Assembly: GCA_001898485.1 (NCBI GenBank)
Contig: MKTY01000020.1
Span: 1,054,001-1,118,000, forward strand
Direction: 5' to 3'
Length of the DNA stretch: 64,000 nt
From: Sphingobacteriales bacterium 46-32
GTDB lineage: Bacteria > Bacteroidota > Bacteroidia > Chitinophagales > Chitinophagaceae
The translations under genes and the position numbers were made by a program. The notes under the pieces were generated by a model, which had not been told where the DNA came from, ran no database searches, and worked only from the letters and a program-made list of their open reading frames with translations. Below, one piece after another: positions 52,451 through 61,757 of this stretch (positions are counted from its first letter, which is position 1; the number at the start of each line of letters is the position of its first letter).

Positions 52451-54907
52451 ATGACCAGGATTTCAGCAGTGTATACTTTTTTGTTATTGCTCGCGGCTTC
52501 TGCCTCGTTACAGGCCCAGCAGCCTTCTGCGAAGATCATTCTAAAGTTGCAGAACGAGCAGGCCCAGCCATTGGCAGCAGCTACCATCGAGTTATTAAAA
52601 GCAGATAGCAGCTTACTGAAAATAGCCGTGACAGACGCCTCCGGCACGGCCCTGTTTGAAGGTCTGCCTGCGGGCAACTACCTGTTTCGTGCAGCCATGA
52701 TAGGCTATCAAACCCGGCTGGTGCAAGTTCCTGCCCTGGCCGATGCAGCCACACTGCAACCCGCACCAGTAGAGCTGGTAAAACAAAGTAAGGAGATGGC
52801 CGGAGTCACCGTTTCAGGACGCAAACCCTTTATTCAGAAACTTAGTGACAGACTTGTGGTCAATGTTGACAACAGCATTGTAAATGCCGGCAGCTCCGCC
52901 ATGGAAGTGCTGGAGCGATCGCCAGGTGTAAATGTAGACCCCAATGATGTGATCAGTCTGCGTGGCAAAGCCGGCGTGATTATTATGATTGATGGAAAGC
53001 CAACTGCCATGAGCGGACAGGATCTGGCCAACTATCTGCGCGGCCTGCCTACATCGGCAATTGAGCGGATTGATATAATTACCAATCCCTCTGCACGCTA
53101 CGATGCTGCCGGCAATGCCGGCATCATTGATATACGGATGAAAAAAGACCAGCGATATGGCATCAATGGCACAGCGACCGCCGGGTACGGGCAGGGTGTA
53201 TACCCCAAGGCCAACAGCGGCATCACGTTCAACTACCGGAACAAGCGAATCAATCTGTATGGTAATTATAACTATGCCTATCGCGTAGGACTCAACCATC
53301 TTTTCCTCGACCGCAATTTTTATACAGACAATGGAGCGTTCATTGGCCAGGATAAAAAAGACAATTTTACCAAATCGTTTATCAATACGCACAGCAGCCG
53401 GATGGGTCTCGATATTTTTGCCAGTAAGCGAACTATTATCGGTGTTGTTGTAAATGGAAATTTTAATCGTTTCCGACGCAGCAACGACAATGAATCGGTT
53501 GTGATCGATGAACAAAAACAACCCAGCAGCACTTTCAATACACAGGCAGGTAACCGCGATAAGGGAACAAACTGGGTGGCCAATTTTAATCTCAAACACA
53601 CTTTTGACAGTACCGGCCGTGAGATTACCACCGATCTCGATTACGGACAGTACAACTCTTCCTCTTATTCGCGCACCGCTACACAATATTATAAACTCGA
53701 TGGCTCCAGCCAGCAGCCTGATTATATACTCGATGGCCATCAAACCGGAAAGCTGCGGTTTTTTACTGCAAAAAGTGATTATACACAATCAGTAGGTAAG
53801 GCTAAAATGGAAGCAGGCTTTAAACTAAGCTTTGTTTCTGCCGACAACGATGCCCGGTTTTTTGATATGAGCAGCGGAACCCCGGAAAATGATGTGAATA
53901 AGACCAATCATTTTTATTACGATGAAAATAATAATGCAGCCTATATAAACTGGAAACAGGGTTTTGGCAAGCTCGATCTGCAGCTTGGTCTGCGCGGCGA
54001 GCAAACCAATGTACGCACACGCCAGGCCCAGGGCGATGTGCGATGGGATTCCAGCTACCTGCAGCTTTTTCCGAGTGCTTTCGCCAACTGGCACCTCGCC
54101 GAAGAAAAAACCCTGGGTTTTTCTGTGAGTCGCCGTATTGACCGGCCCGGTTATTCACAGCTCAACCCATTTCTGTTCCTGATCGATGTAACGACCTATG
54201 CAACGGGTCGCCCCGGACTGCTGCCGCAGCTCACCTGGTCGTACGAGTGGAGCTATACTGTGAAAAGTCTAAACTTCACGCTTGCCTACAGCCGTACCAA
54301 AAACAATCAGAATATTGCCATTGCACGTTTTGCTGATGTCTTTCCCGATATACCTACCCCTGGCAATGTGACGGTGCAGATACCGATCAACCTCAGGTCT
54401 TCTGATTATTTCGGTTTTGGTTTTTCTGCTCCGGTTCGCATCAGCAAGTGGTGGAATATGCTCAACAATGGTAATATCTATTATGAAAAATTCAATGGGA
54501 ACCTGGGCGTGACCCGGCTAAGTAAGGGGCGGCCGGCCATGAATGCTCAGTCAAACAACAGCTTTACACTGGGTAAAGGATGGACAGCTGAGTTGAATGG
54601 GCAAATTAATACAGGCGGGCAGTATGGTTTTATGGTAATGGATCCGCAATGGGCTATATCAACAGGTATTCAGAAAAGCCTCTGGAAAAACAAAGCCACC
54701 ATACGGGCAAATATTACCGATATATTCTGGACCAATCTGCCCAAAGCTGTTATCACGTACGACAACTATGTGGAAAAATGGCATGCCCAGCGCGAAACAC
54801 GTGTGGCTACAATCAATTTTACCTATCGCTTTGGAAGTAATAAGGTACAGCAGGCGCGCCGCCGCAGCACAGGTTCGGAAGAAGAACGTCAGCGTGCGGG
54901 TAATTGA
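52451..54907 (+). CDS. TonB-dependent-receptor-like outer-membrane beta-barrel protein
   Basis: An 818-residue outer-membrane protein. After the signal peptide (about 1-22) comes a CarboxypepD_reg-like beta-sandwich (about 28-110), then a plug domain (SSAMEVLERSPGVNVDPNDV, GKAGVIIMIDGKPT) and a barrel of about 550 residues of the OMP_b-brl_3 type. The barrel ends in a strand with phenylalanine/arginine (INFTYRFGSNK), followed by a basic tail of about 20 residues. The ATG at 52451 is chosen because it directly precedes a good signal peptide. The substrate is unknown; no SusD partner is adjacent, so a siderophore, peptide or glycan role cannot be chosen. Confidence 0.92.
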   Translation: MTRISAVYTFLLLLAASASLQAQQPSAKIILKLQNEQAQPLAAATIELLKADSSLLKIAVTDASGTALFEGLPAGNYLFRAAMIGYQTRLVQVPALADAATLQPAPVELVKQSKEMAGVTVSGRKPFIQKLSDRLVVNVDNSIVNAGSSAMEVLERSPGVNVDPNDVISLRGKAGVIIMIDGKPTAMSGQDLANYLRGLPTSAIERIDIITNPSARYDAAGNAGIIDIRMKKDQRYGINGTATAGYGQGVYPKANSGITFNYRNKRINLYGNYNYAYRVGLNHLFLDRNFYTDNGAFIGQDKKDNFTKSFINTHSSRMGLDIFASKRTIIGVVVNGNFNRFRRSNDNESVVIDEQKQPSSTFNTQAGNRDKGTNWVANFNLKHTFDSTGREITTDLDYGQYNSSSYSRTATQYYKLDGSSQQPDYILDGHQTGKLRFFTAKSDYTQSVGKAKMEAGFKLSFVSADNDARFFDMSSGTPENDVNKTNHFYYDENNNAAYINWKQGFGKLDLQLGLRGEQTNVRTRQAQGDVRWDSSYLQLFPSAFANWHLAEEKTLGFSVSRRIDRPGYSQLNPFLFLIDVTTYATGRPGLLPQLTWSYEWSYTVKSLNFTLAYSRTKNNQNIAIARFADVFPDIPTPGNVTVQIPINLRSSDYFGFGFSAPVRISKWWNMLNNGNIYYEKFNGNLGVTRLSKGRPAMNAQSNNSFTLGKGWTAELNGQINTGGQYGFMVMDPQWAISTGIQKSLWKNKATIRANITDIFWTNLPKAVITYDNYVEKWHAQRETRVATINFTYRFGSNKVQQARRRSTGSEEERQRAGN

Positions 54908-54912
54908 TAAAA

Positions 54913-55830
54913 TTATTTATGAAGAAGGGAGAGCAGCTGCAGATGTGGCTGCTCTGCTTTTTCGAGGGTATTGTTGGCCAGAAACGATTTCAGGTGTTTG
55001 TAAAAATGGCTGTGATCATAATAGCCGTACTGGCTGTAATGAAAACTGTCGGGTGAGTTGGCCAAATGAGAGGTTGCTTTGCGGATACGCATAATCTGCA
55101 GCGCCTGCCGGCTGCTGATACCGGTACAAACCTCGAAATACCGCTGCAGGGTACGCGATGAGATGCCGTAATCGGCCGCCAGCTGCTCAATAGATAAACA
55201 AAATGTATTATTCTGGAAGCTTCGTTCCAGAATTTCGCTTACCATATGTACCGGGTGTATGGCTCCATCGTAGTTGTGAATGAGCTGGGTAAAATATTCA
55301 CAAAGAATATTGATACGGGCTTCGAAATCGGATGCCTGCTTTACCTGACCTAGTATGCCAGGCGCCAGCAGGTAACTGAGCGGGAATATATAACCCTGGT
55401 ACTCCGAGAAATCGATTTTTTTCTCGAAAATGACCGGCGATATGCGGAATTTGATGCCGAAAATATGATTACCGGGCTTGTGAAAGCACTCAATCGCATT
55501 GTAACGCGGCAGGAAACCGTCTCCTTTCATGGTATACCGCTTATCGGCAACCTGCATTACATAGGGGTTGCCCAGGTTGATGAGGTAGGTGTAGCCCACA
55601 TTGGCAAATTGTGCATCCGAAAAACCACGCGGGTATTGCTCCCAGAGGTTTTCAAAACGGGTTTCCCAGAAAAACTCCACCAGGTGAGCCAGCCGCTCAG
55701 GCGGCGGGATCCGATAGTAATGCTGGTCAAAATGGTCAATATGGATAAATTCGATATGCCGGGTGGCCACAGTAATAAAGATAAAGTAACAGCCCCCCGT
55801 ACCGGAACCGGATTGTGATGAAAGGCGCAA
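54913..55830 (-). CDS. AraC-family transcriptional regulator
   Basis: An approximately 305-residue regulator with a C-terminal AraC/XylS double helix-turn-helix (about 205-300). The first helix-turn-helix is recognisable in IEQLAADYGISSRTLQRYF, and a second follows with the conserved FHYSQYGYYDHSHFYKHLKSF. The N-terminal half is a ligand-binding-type domain resembling other Bacteroidota members. The exact start is uncertain: the frame begins at a TTG (55828-55830) and a GTG 20 codons later is an alternative. It converges on the receptor-like gene. Target genes are unknown. Confidence 0.88.
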   Translation of the reverse strand: MRLSSQSGSGTGGCYFIFITVATRHIEFIHIDHFDQHYYRIPPPERLAHLVEFFWETRFENLWEQYPRGFSDAQFANVGYTYLINLGNPYVMQVADKRYTMKGDGFLPRYNAIECFHKPGNHIFGIKFRISPVIFEKKIDFSEYQGYIFPLSYLLAPGILGQVKQASDFEARINILCEYFTQLIHNYDGAIHPVHMVSEILERSFQNNTFCLSIEQLAADYGISSRTLQRYFEVCTGISSRQALQIMRIRKATSHLANSPDSFHYSQYGYYDHSHFYKHLKSFLANNTLEKAEQPHLQLLSLLHK

Positions 55831-56224
55831 TTAACACCTGTGCAGAAAAAAAATATTAAAAAAAATTAACAGAGAGGAAATTATTCAATTACTTTAGCAG
55901 GCCTTTAGACAAAAAAAGGTCCTTCCGTAGAAACGGACTGACCTCTAACGATTGCTTGCCATATGAAAATTCTTCGAAGTAGACGTTGATTCCGGTGAGA
56001 CCGGATATTTTGCAGGCGCTGCTTCACTTGACCTCTGACGACTTGCCTATTCTTGCCTTAACGATTGCCTGCCGTATGAATTATGTAATGAACTATTACA
56101 TCACAAATGTAGGCAGGCTTATCTTTGCACTCAAAACAACTTAGTTCAGTTTTATGTATGCCAAAAGGGTAGTCCTTGACCTGAAACCCTTGCTGGTGGC
56201 TGATTCTATGAAAATTTCTGCCTG
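55831..56224. other. non-coding gap with hairpins and a repeated 21-mer
   Basis: This 394-bp gap lies upstream of the 516-residue unknown gene. A stem-loop AGGTC-CT-TCCGT-AGAA-ACGGA-CT-GACCT is at 55917-55944. A second, TCCGGT-GAG-ACCGGA, is at 55991-56005. The 21-mer AACGATTGCTTGCCATATGAA at 55947-55967 recurs with two mismatches at 56060-56080. A shorter word GACCTCTxACGA occurs at 55940 and at 56030. A TATCTTTG promoter box is at 56120-56127, downstream of all of these. The region could be a regulatory array or a small RNA gene. No family is recognised. Confidence 0.45.
56120..56127 (+). promoter_or_regulatory. promoter -7 box upstream of the 516-residue gene
   Basis: TATCTTTG matches TAnnTTTG exactly and lies 98 bases before the ATG at 56225, giving a leader of about 90 bases. 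Confidence 0.5.
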
Positions 56225-57775
56225 ATGTCCAACCGTTCTACCGACATATTATTTCAATTAATAAAATCGCTCGAAAAAGCCGAGAAGCGCCATTTCAAAC
56301 TCTATATCAAGCGCAGTTCCGCCAATGAAGACCTGAAAATCATACGTTTATTTGACGCCCTGGATAAATTGGATACGTATGATGAAAAATTGTTATTAAA
56401 GAAATTACCCGGTACTGAGAAAAAACAACTGTATAATCTCAAAACCCATCTTTACCGCCAGATTCTGGCCAGTCTGCGCCTCTTAAAAAGCGCTGATAGC
56501 ATTGATCTTCAATTGAATGAGCAATTCGATTATGCTCATATTCTCTATAAAAAAGGATTATTTTTTCAAAGTCTTAAAATTCTGGATCGTGCCAAAGAAA
56601 CTGCCCGCGCACACCAGAAGTTCTATTTTCTGGCCCAGGTAGTGGCTTTAGAAAAAAGAATAGAAAATCTTCATATAACCAAGAGCATCCATACCAGGGC
56701 CGAACAGCTGGCTGTTGAAGCTAATGAAGTCAGCCGCCATATTGATGTAATGGCCCGTCTCAGCAATCTTTCGCTGCTGCTGTTTAGCTGGTTTACCCGC
56801 TATGGTCATGCCCGTAACGAAAAGGATGAGGCCGGTGTTCGCCGTTTTATGCGCGAAAACCTGCCCGATAATGCGCATGAGCTGAAAGGTTTTTATGAGC
56901 GTCTTTATCTCTACCAGTGCTATTGCTGGGATGCCTTTATTCGCCAGGATTTTCTGCAATACTACCGCTATGCCCAAAAGTGGGTTGACCTGTTTCGCTC
57001 TCAGCCGCTTATGATCCGGGTAGAGACCAGCCACTATATCAAAGGCCTGCATTACCTGCTCAATGCACATTTTGACCTGCGCAACTACCGGGCTTTTGCC
57101 GTCACGCTCAGCGAGTTTCAGGCCTTTGCAAAAACCAGCCGGGTACAGGATCACGACAACTTCCGCATACAGGCATTTATCTATATCAGCACGGCCCGCA
57201 TCAATCAGCACTTCATGATGGGCACATTCCGCGAAGGATTGGCGCTGGTGCCGGGTATTGAAGAAAAGCTGAAAGAAAATGCCATTTTCCTCGATCAGCA
57301 CCGCATCATGGTGGTAAATTATAAAATTGCCACCCTTTATTTTGGCAGCGGGCAATACAGCACCTCTATCGATTACCTGCAAACAATCATCCATGAGTCA
57401 GGCGAATTGCGGACCGACCTGCAATGCTACTCCCGCCTGCTGCACCTACTGGCGCACTATGAGTTGGGCAACTACGATATCATGGAATCGCTCACCAAAT
57501 CGGTCTACCGTTTCATGGCCAAAATGCAAAACCTGACGGTCATTGAAGAAGAAATGTTCCGCTTTCTGCGGCACTCCTTTCATCATGTGCCGGCACGACG
57601 CCTCAAACCAGAACTGGAGCAGTTTCTTCAAAAAATTAAACACCTGGAAAAAAACCGTTTCGAAACACGCTCATTCGCTTACCTCGACATCATTTCATGG
57701 GTAGAAAGCAAAGTATATGGCAAACCCATGGGCACAATTATTCATGAAAAGTACCTGGCCAGCAAGAGAAAATAG
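56225..57775 (+). CDS. helical repeat (TPR-like) protein of unknown function
   Basis: A 516-residue soluble, almost wholly alpha-helical protein rich in F, Y, L and R. The N-terminal 60 residues are basic (LIKSLEKAEKRHFKLYIKRS). The rest reads as a series of helix pairs like TPR or related solenoid repeats, for example the pairs around YAHILYKKGLFFQSLKILDRA and the NYKIATLYFGSGQYSTSIDY segment. No enzymatic motif, signal peptide or membrane segment was seen. I do not recognise a named family. It is single in its transcription unit, has its own promoter box and ends near a tandem-repeat region. Confidence 0.7.
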   Translation: MSNRSTDILFQLIKSLEKAEKRHFKLYIKRSSANEDLKIIRLFDALDKLDTYDEKLLLKKLPGTEKKQLYNLKTHLYRQILASLRLLKSADSIDLQLNEQFDYAHILYKKGLFFQSLKILDRAKETARAHQKFYFLAQVVALEKRIENLHITKSIHTRAEQLAVEANEVSRHIDVMARLSNLSLLLFSWFTRYGHARNEKDEAGVRRFMRENLPDNAHELKGFYERLYLYQCYCWDAFIRQDFLQYYRYAQKWVDLFRSQPLMIRVETSHYIKGLHYLLNAHFDLRNYRAFAVTLSEFQAFAKTSRVQDHDNFRIQAFIYISTARINQHFMMGTFREGLALVPGIEEKLKENAIFLDQHRIMVVNYKIATLYFGSGQYSTSIDYLQTIIHESGELRTDLQCYSRLLHLLAHYELGNYDIMESLTKSVYRFMAKMQNLTVIEEEMFRFLRHSFHHVPARRLKPELEQFLQKIKHLEKNRFETRSFAYLDIISWVESKVYGKPMGTIIHEKYLASKRK

Positions 57776-57870
57776 TTGACAGTTAACAGTTGGCAGTGAA
57801 CAGCCGTGCAACACTTTCACCGGTTACTTTCCAGCTTTAAACCTATCTCCCTGTCACAACAGTTCATTAT
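57776..57870. other. short gap with a GTTGACAGTTAACAGTT-type repeat
   Basis: Directly after the 516-residue gene lies the imperfect repeat GTTGACAGTTAACAGTTGGC (57775-57794), with GTGAACAG following. No coding signal was seen before the tandem repeat starts at 57871. Confidence 0.4.
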
Positions 57871-58118
57871 CGCCATCTTCAAATCTCCTCATCTTCAAAT
57901 CTCTCTTTTATACCTTTAAACCATTCTCAGCATTAGCACATTAGCACATTTCTCACATTAGCATATTTCCGCCATCTTCAAATCTCCTCATCTTCAAATC
58001 TCTCATTTTTGCCTTTAAACCATTCTCAGCATTAGCACATTAGCACATTTCTCACATTAGCATATTTCCGCCATCTTCAAATCTCCTCATCTTCAAATCT
58101 CTCTTTTATACCTTTAAA
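57871..58118. repeat. 99-bp tandem repeat, two and a half copies
   Basis: Copy 1 is 57871-57969, copy 2 is 57970-58068 and a partial third copy runs 58069-58118; each unit begins CGCCATCTTC and the spacing is exactly 99 bp twice. Copies 1 and 3 share CTCTCTTTTATACC where copy 2 has CTCTCATTTTTGCC, and the rest is almost identical. Each unit is built of shorter repeats: CATCTTCAAATCTC occurs twice, and words such as TTAGCACATT and CACATTAGCA occur repeatedly. It lies between the 516-residue gene and pcrA and is not coding. Confidence 0.92.
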
Positions 58119-58200
58119 CTTTTAAACTTTCGTACTCCCGCTTTGATGTAAATTGCATCCTTGCAGCCCTTCATTTTTAACCGTGGGCTGATGTGTGATT

Positions 58201-60540
58201 ATGAATGACTATTTAGCAGGATTAAATGACCGGCAGCGCGAAGCTGTATTGCATAAAGACGGACCTATTATGATTGTGGCCGGTGCCGGCAGTGGAAAAA
58301 CAAAAGTGCTGACCACCCGCATTGCCCATCTTATGGCCAGCGGGGTAGATTCGTTTAATATTCTTGCCCTAACTTTTACCAATAAGGCCGCGCGCGAAAT
58401 GAAAGAGCGGATTGAGAAAATACTGGGCAATAATGAAGCACGCAACCTCTATATAGGCACATTTCACAGCGTATTTGCCCGTATCCTGCGCGCAGATGCC
58501 GACCGCATCGGTTATCCAAACAACTTTACCATCTATGATACAGACGATGCAAAAAGTGTGGTAAAGGCTGTAATCAATGAAATGCAGCTCGACGATAAGA
58601 CGTACAAACCCAATACGGTTTATAACCGCATTTCGTCTGCTAAAAACGCACTGGTAGGTCCCGCCGAATATGCCAATGATTATTACCTGCAGCAGGAAGA
58701 TATGCGTGCCAATCGCCCGGCCCTGGCCCAGATCTATGATGCATATGTAAAACGCTGTTTTAAAAACGGCGCGATGGATTTTGATGACCTGCTGCTTAAG
58801 TTCTATGAACTGCTTCGCAATGTGCCGGAATGCCTCAGCAAATACCAGCGCAAGTTTAAATATATCCTGATCGATGAGTACCAGGATACCAACCCTGCCC
58901 AGTACGAGATCATCAAACTGCTGGGTGCCATGCACGAAAATGTATGCGTGGTAGGCGATGATGCCCAAAGTATCTACTCGTTTCGCGGCGCCACTATCGA
59001 AAACATTCTTCAGTTTCAGAAAGACTACGACAATGTAAAAGTGGTAAAACTGGAACAGAACTACCGTAGCACCAAGACGATCATTAATGTAGCCAACGAA
59101 ATAATCAGCAATAACAAAGGCCAGATCGAAAAAGTGCTGTTTACCGAAAATGCTGATGGCGAAAAGATCAGGCTGGTGCGCACCATGACCGACAATGATG
59201 AAGGAAAGTTTGTAGCAGATACTATCCAGGAACAAAAACTCCGGAATCATTTTGCCAATAAGGATTTTGCTATTCTCTACCGCACCAATGCCCAGAGCCG
59301 TGCTTTTGAGGAAAGTCTGCGGCGCATGAATATTGCCTATACTATTTATGGCGGCATCAGCTTTTATCAGCGCAAAGAGATCAAAGACCTGGTTTCCTAT
59401 CTGCGTCTCCTCGTAAATCCTAAAGATGAAGAGGCGCTGAAGCGGATCATCAACTATCCTGCCCGTGGAATTGGAAAAACCACTGTTGACCGGGCAATTC
59501 TTAATGCCAACAACAACAATATCTCCATGTGGGAAGTGTTGGAACGCGCAGAAGAATTTGGATTCCGCTCTTCTACTCTGCAGGCTATTGACGAGTTTGT
59601 GACCATGATGAAGAGCTTCTCCAGTATGCTCGCCCACAAAAACGCTTACGAAATAGCTTTTCATGTAGGTAAGCACACCAATATCGTAAAAGAACTCTTC
59701 AACGATAAGAGCACGGAAGGCGTACAACGCTACGAAAACATCCAGGAGTTGCTCAACTCTATCAAGGAATGGACAGAAAGCCCCGACAATGAAGAAGGCG
59801 AAGTAGTGGATAAAGGCCTGGGCTCCTACCTGCAGCAAATCACCCTGCTTACAGATGCAGACCAAAAGGACGAAAATGCCGATACAGTTAAGCTCATGAC
59901 CATTCACGCTGCCAAAGGCCTTGAGTTTGATTGCGTATTTGCAGCCGGTCTCGAAGAAATGCTTTTTCCCAATGCCATGGCGATCAATACACGCGAAGAA
60001 CTGGAAGAAGAGCGCCGCCTGTTTTATGTAGTGATCACCCGGGCCAGAAAAAAGCTCTGGATCTCTTATGCCAATACCCGGTACAAATTCGGCTCACTGG
60101 TACAAAATGAGCCCAGCCGTTTTATTGAAGAACTGCCAGAGCAGTTTATCGACAGAAGCTTTGCCGGTGGCGGCTCGCGCAATCATACATCGGGTTCCGG
60201 GGGCTCTGCATTTGAGCGGATGAATGGAGGCTGGGCTGCCCGCCAGGCCGAAGAGCGTTATGGTCCCCCTCCGGCACGCAAAAAAGACGCGCCTCCTTCC
60301 TACCTCAAACCGGCAACATCTACACCCAAAGTTGTGGAACATAAGCCATCGGCCGACTTTGTAGCCAGCGATACATCCGGCCTGCAGGTTGGTCAGCGGG
60401 TAGAGCATCAGAAATTTGGCTTTGGTGAAGTCATGAAAATGGAAGGCGCTGCACATAACCCCATCGCCACTGTTAAGTTTGATCAGAATGGAGAAAAAAA
60501 GATCATGCTCAATTATGCCAAACTGCGCATAATAGAATAA
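58201..60540 (+). CDS. ATP-dependent 3'-5' DNA helicase, UvrD/PcrA type
   Basis: A 779-residue superfamily 1 helicase. Walker A is GAGSGKT at 28-34; motif II is LIDEYQDTN; QSIYSFRGA, the LEQNYRST motif and the late HAAKGLEFDCVF and VITRARKKLWI segments complete the UvrD/Rep/PcrA pattern. A basic, low-complexity linker leads to a C-terminal domain (about 725-779, VGQRVEHQKFGFGEVMKMEG) that is the tudor-like part of PcrA. It acts in repair and replication restart. The ATG at 58201 is used; an in-frame GTG lies two codons upstream. Confidence 0.96.
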   Translation: MNDYLAGLNDRQREAVLHKDGPIMIVAGAGSGKTKVLTTRIAHLMASGVDSFNILALTFTNKAAREMKERIEKILGNNEARNLYIGTFHSVFARILRADADRIGYPNNFTIYDTDDAKSVVKAVINEMQLDDKTYKPNTVYNRISSAKNALVGPAEYANDYYLQQEDMRANRPALAQIYDAYVKRCFKNGAMDFDDLLLKFYELLRNVPECLSKYQRKFKYILIDEYQDTNPAQYEIIKLLGAMHENVCVVGDDAQSIYSFRGATIENILQFQKDYDNVKVVKLEQNYRSTKTIINVANEIISNNKGQIEKVLFTENADGEKIRLVRTMTDNDEGKFVADTIQEQKLRNHFANKDFAILYRTNAQSRAFEESLRRMNIAYTIYGGISFYQRKEIKDLVSYLRLLVNPKDEEALKRIINYPARGIGKTTVDRAILNANNNNISMWEVLERAEEFGFRSSTLQAIDEFVTMMKSFSSMLAHKNAYEIAFHVGKHTNIVKELFNDKSTEGVQRYENIQELLNSIKEWTESPDNEEGEVVDKGLGSYLQQITLLTDADQKDENADTVKLMTIHAAKGLEFDCVFAAGLEEMLFPNAMAINTREELEEERRLFYVVITRARKKLWISYANTRYKFGSLVQNEPSRFIEELPEQFIDRSFAGGGSRNHTSGSGGSAFERMNGGWAARQAEERYGPPPARKKDAPPSYLKPATSTPKVVEHKPSADFVASDTSGLQVGQRVEHQKFGFGEVMKMEGAAHNPIATVKFDQNGEKKIMLNYAKLRIIE

Positions 60541-61071
60541 GCTCAGGCGCCCATCCATTGTTTGAATACGGCCAACAACAGTCTGCTTTACCGGGCTTTC
60601 AATGTTGCTGCCGACATCAACAGCTGTACCTCCAGCCGGTACTTAGTTGATCAAGGTTGCCTTTAATTCGTCTTCTCTGCCGCGTTTCGGGAGATACCTA
60701 ATACTTTTTACATCAAAAGCCTTTAGGGCATGTTCATTATATACCGGTTGTTGACAACAACAGGCATTTTGCAGGGCGGGGTAGCTGCCTGAAACATGTT
60801 TTGCCGGCAACTGAGCAAAATCAGCAATAACGGGAAAAGGGACGGATCTTTGTTTAATTTTTATAATAAGTATAACCGGGTTCATATAAACAAAATCTGG
60901 CCATTGAATAAAATCAGTGCCAATAATAAGGTCTGGACTTGCCCGCGAATCGCTTTACCCGGGAAACGAAATATCCGGAATGAAGAATGTTTGCCTTTCT
61001 GTTTTGCCCGGTTTCAGGATCGGAACAGCTTTTGCAGTGTAAAAAATGTATAGCTATTAAACGAAACAGAT
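60541..61071. other. 531-bp gap without a convincing gene
   Basis: The gap between the helicase and the RAYT-like gene contains one minus-strand open frame (60643-60885, 80 residues). Its end (KAFDVKSIRYLPKRGRED) looks protein-like, so this may be a gene remnant, but I recognise no family. A cysteine cluster (ACCCQQ) and lack of a clear start make it doubtful. No RNA or strong promoter was recognised. Confidence 0.4.
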
Positions 61072-61692
61072 ATGAAAGGGTATGAATATAAGAACATGTC
61101 TACCTGCTACTTTGTAAGCCTGTATACACGCGACTGGGTCGATATTTTTGAACGTCCTGTTTACAAACAGCTCATCGTTCATTCATTAAATCATTTCAGC
61201 GACCAGAAAGGGCTGGTGATATATGCCTGGTGCCTCATGTCGAATCATCTTTTTTTGCTGATGCGCCCCGATGGTATGGTTCCGCTACAGGAACTCGTCA
61301 CAGCGTTCAGGGCATTTACCGAAGAAAAGATTCTCGCAGCAGCTGATACTGAACCTGAACCGAGACGTAAATGGATTCTTAACCACTTCAGGGCACCATC
61401 CGGTTTTATGGGTTTACAGCGCGAGTGGCAGTTATGGGAAGAACAGTGGCAGCCCATTCATATCGATATGGCTAATGTGGAGGATTTACTCCACCAGTTC
61501 GAATTTATTCATCAGCAGCCGGTGCGTGAACTGATTGTAGATGCTGCTCCTGATTACCGCTATAGTTCGGCCCGCGATTATGAGGGTTCAAAAGGCCTTG
61601 TGCAGATTCGTAAAATACCGGATATTGAAAACGAACTGGCGGCCAGCTCTTCCTATACCAGCCGTTTTGTAGCCCGCTATCTGAGAAGATAA
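61072..61692 (+). CDS. degenerate REP-associated tyrosine transposase-like (RAYT/Y1) protein
   Basis: A 206-residue protein clearly related to the Y1/IS200-like RAYT family of Bacteroidota: YFVSLYTRDWVDIFERPVYK, LVIYAWCLMSNHLFLL, then QFEFIHQQPVRELIVDAAPDYRYSSARDYEG. The catalytic HUH motif is broken: H59-x-F61 where family members have H-x-H. The segment usually read as Y-(I/L)-H-x-N-P-V is FIHQQPV here, so its tyrosine is also replaced. DNA cutting is therefore unlikely. No REP-like palindromes were recognised around it. It may be a decayed transposase or a co-opted DNA-binding protein. Confidence 0.78.
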   Translation: MKGYEYKNMSTCYFVSLYTRDWVDIFERPVYKQLIVHSLNHFSDQKGLVIYAWCLMSNHLFLLMRPDGMVPLQELVTAFRAFTEEKILAAADTEPEPRRKWILNHFRAPSGFMGLQREWQLWEEQWQPIHIDMANVEDLLHQFEFIHQQPVRELIVDAAPDYRYSSARDYEGSKGLVQIRKIPDIENELAASSSYTSRFVARYLRR

Positions 61693-61757
61693 TCATCCTG
61701 ATGGGGAAACGATGTTGAGTGAAGCGGGAATTAACTTTTCGGGAAATAGGAGCCCTG

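Noticed and set aside
52814-53788. 324-codon minus-strand frame opposite the outer-membrane barrel gene
   Set aside because: Antisense to a well-supported barrel/plug protein; no recognisable domain.
57871-58118. Possible CRISPR array
   Set aside because: The repeats are directly adjacent 99-bp units without unique spacers, and no cas gene is in the window.
58369-59907. 512-codon open frame on the minus strand inside the pcrA/uvrD gene
   Set aside because: It is antisense to a clear helicase and its translation shows no domain; cysteine/phenylalanine/histidine-rich content is typical of antisense translation of a gene in this base composition.
60643-60885. 80-codon minus-strand open frame in the gap after pcrA
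   Set aside because: No family recognised and no clear initiation context; the protein-like C-terminal end could be a remnant, so it is only mentioned in the gap entry.
61072-61692. Active insertion sequence
   Set aside because: The HUH motif and the tyrosine are altered, and no terminal inverted repeats, subterminal palindromes or target duplication were seen.
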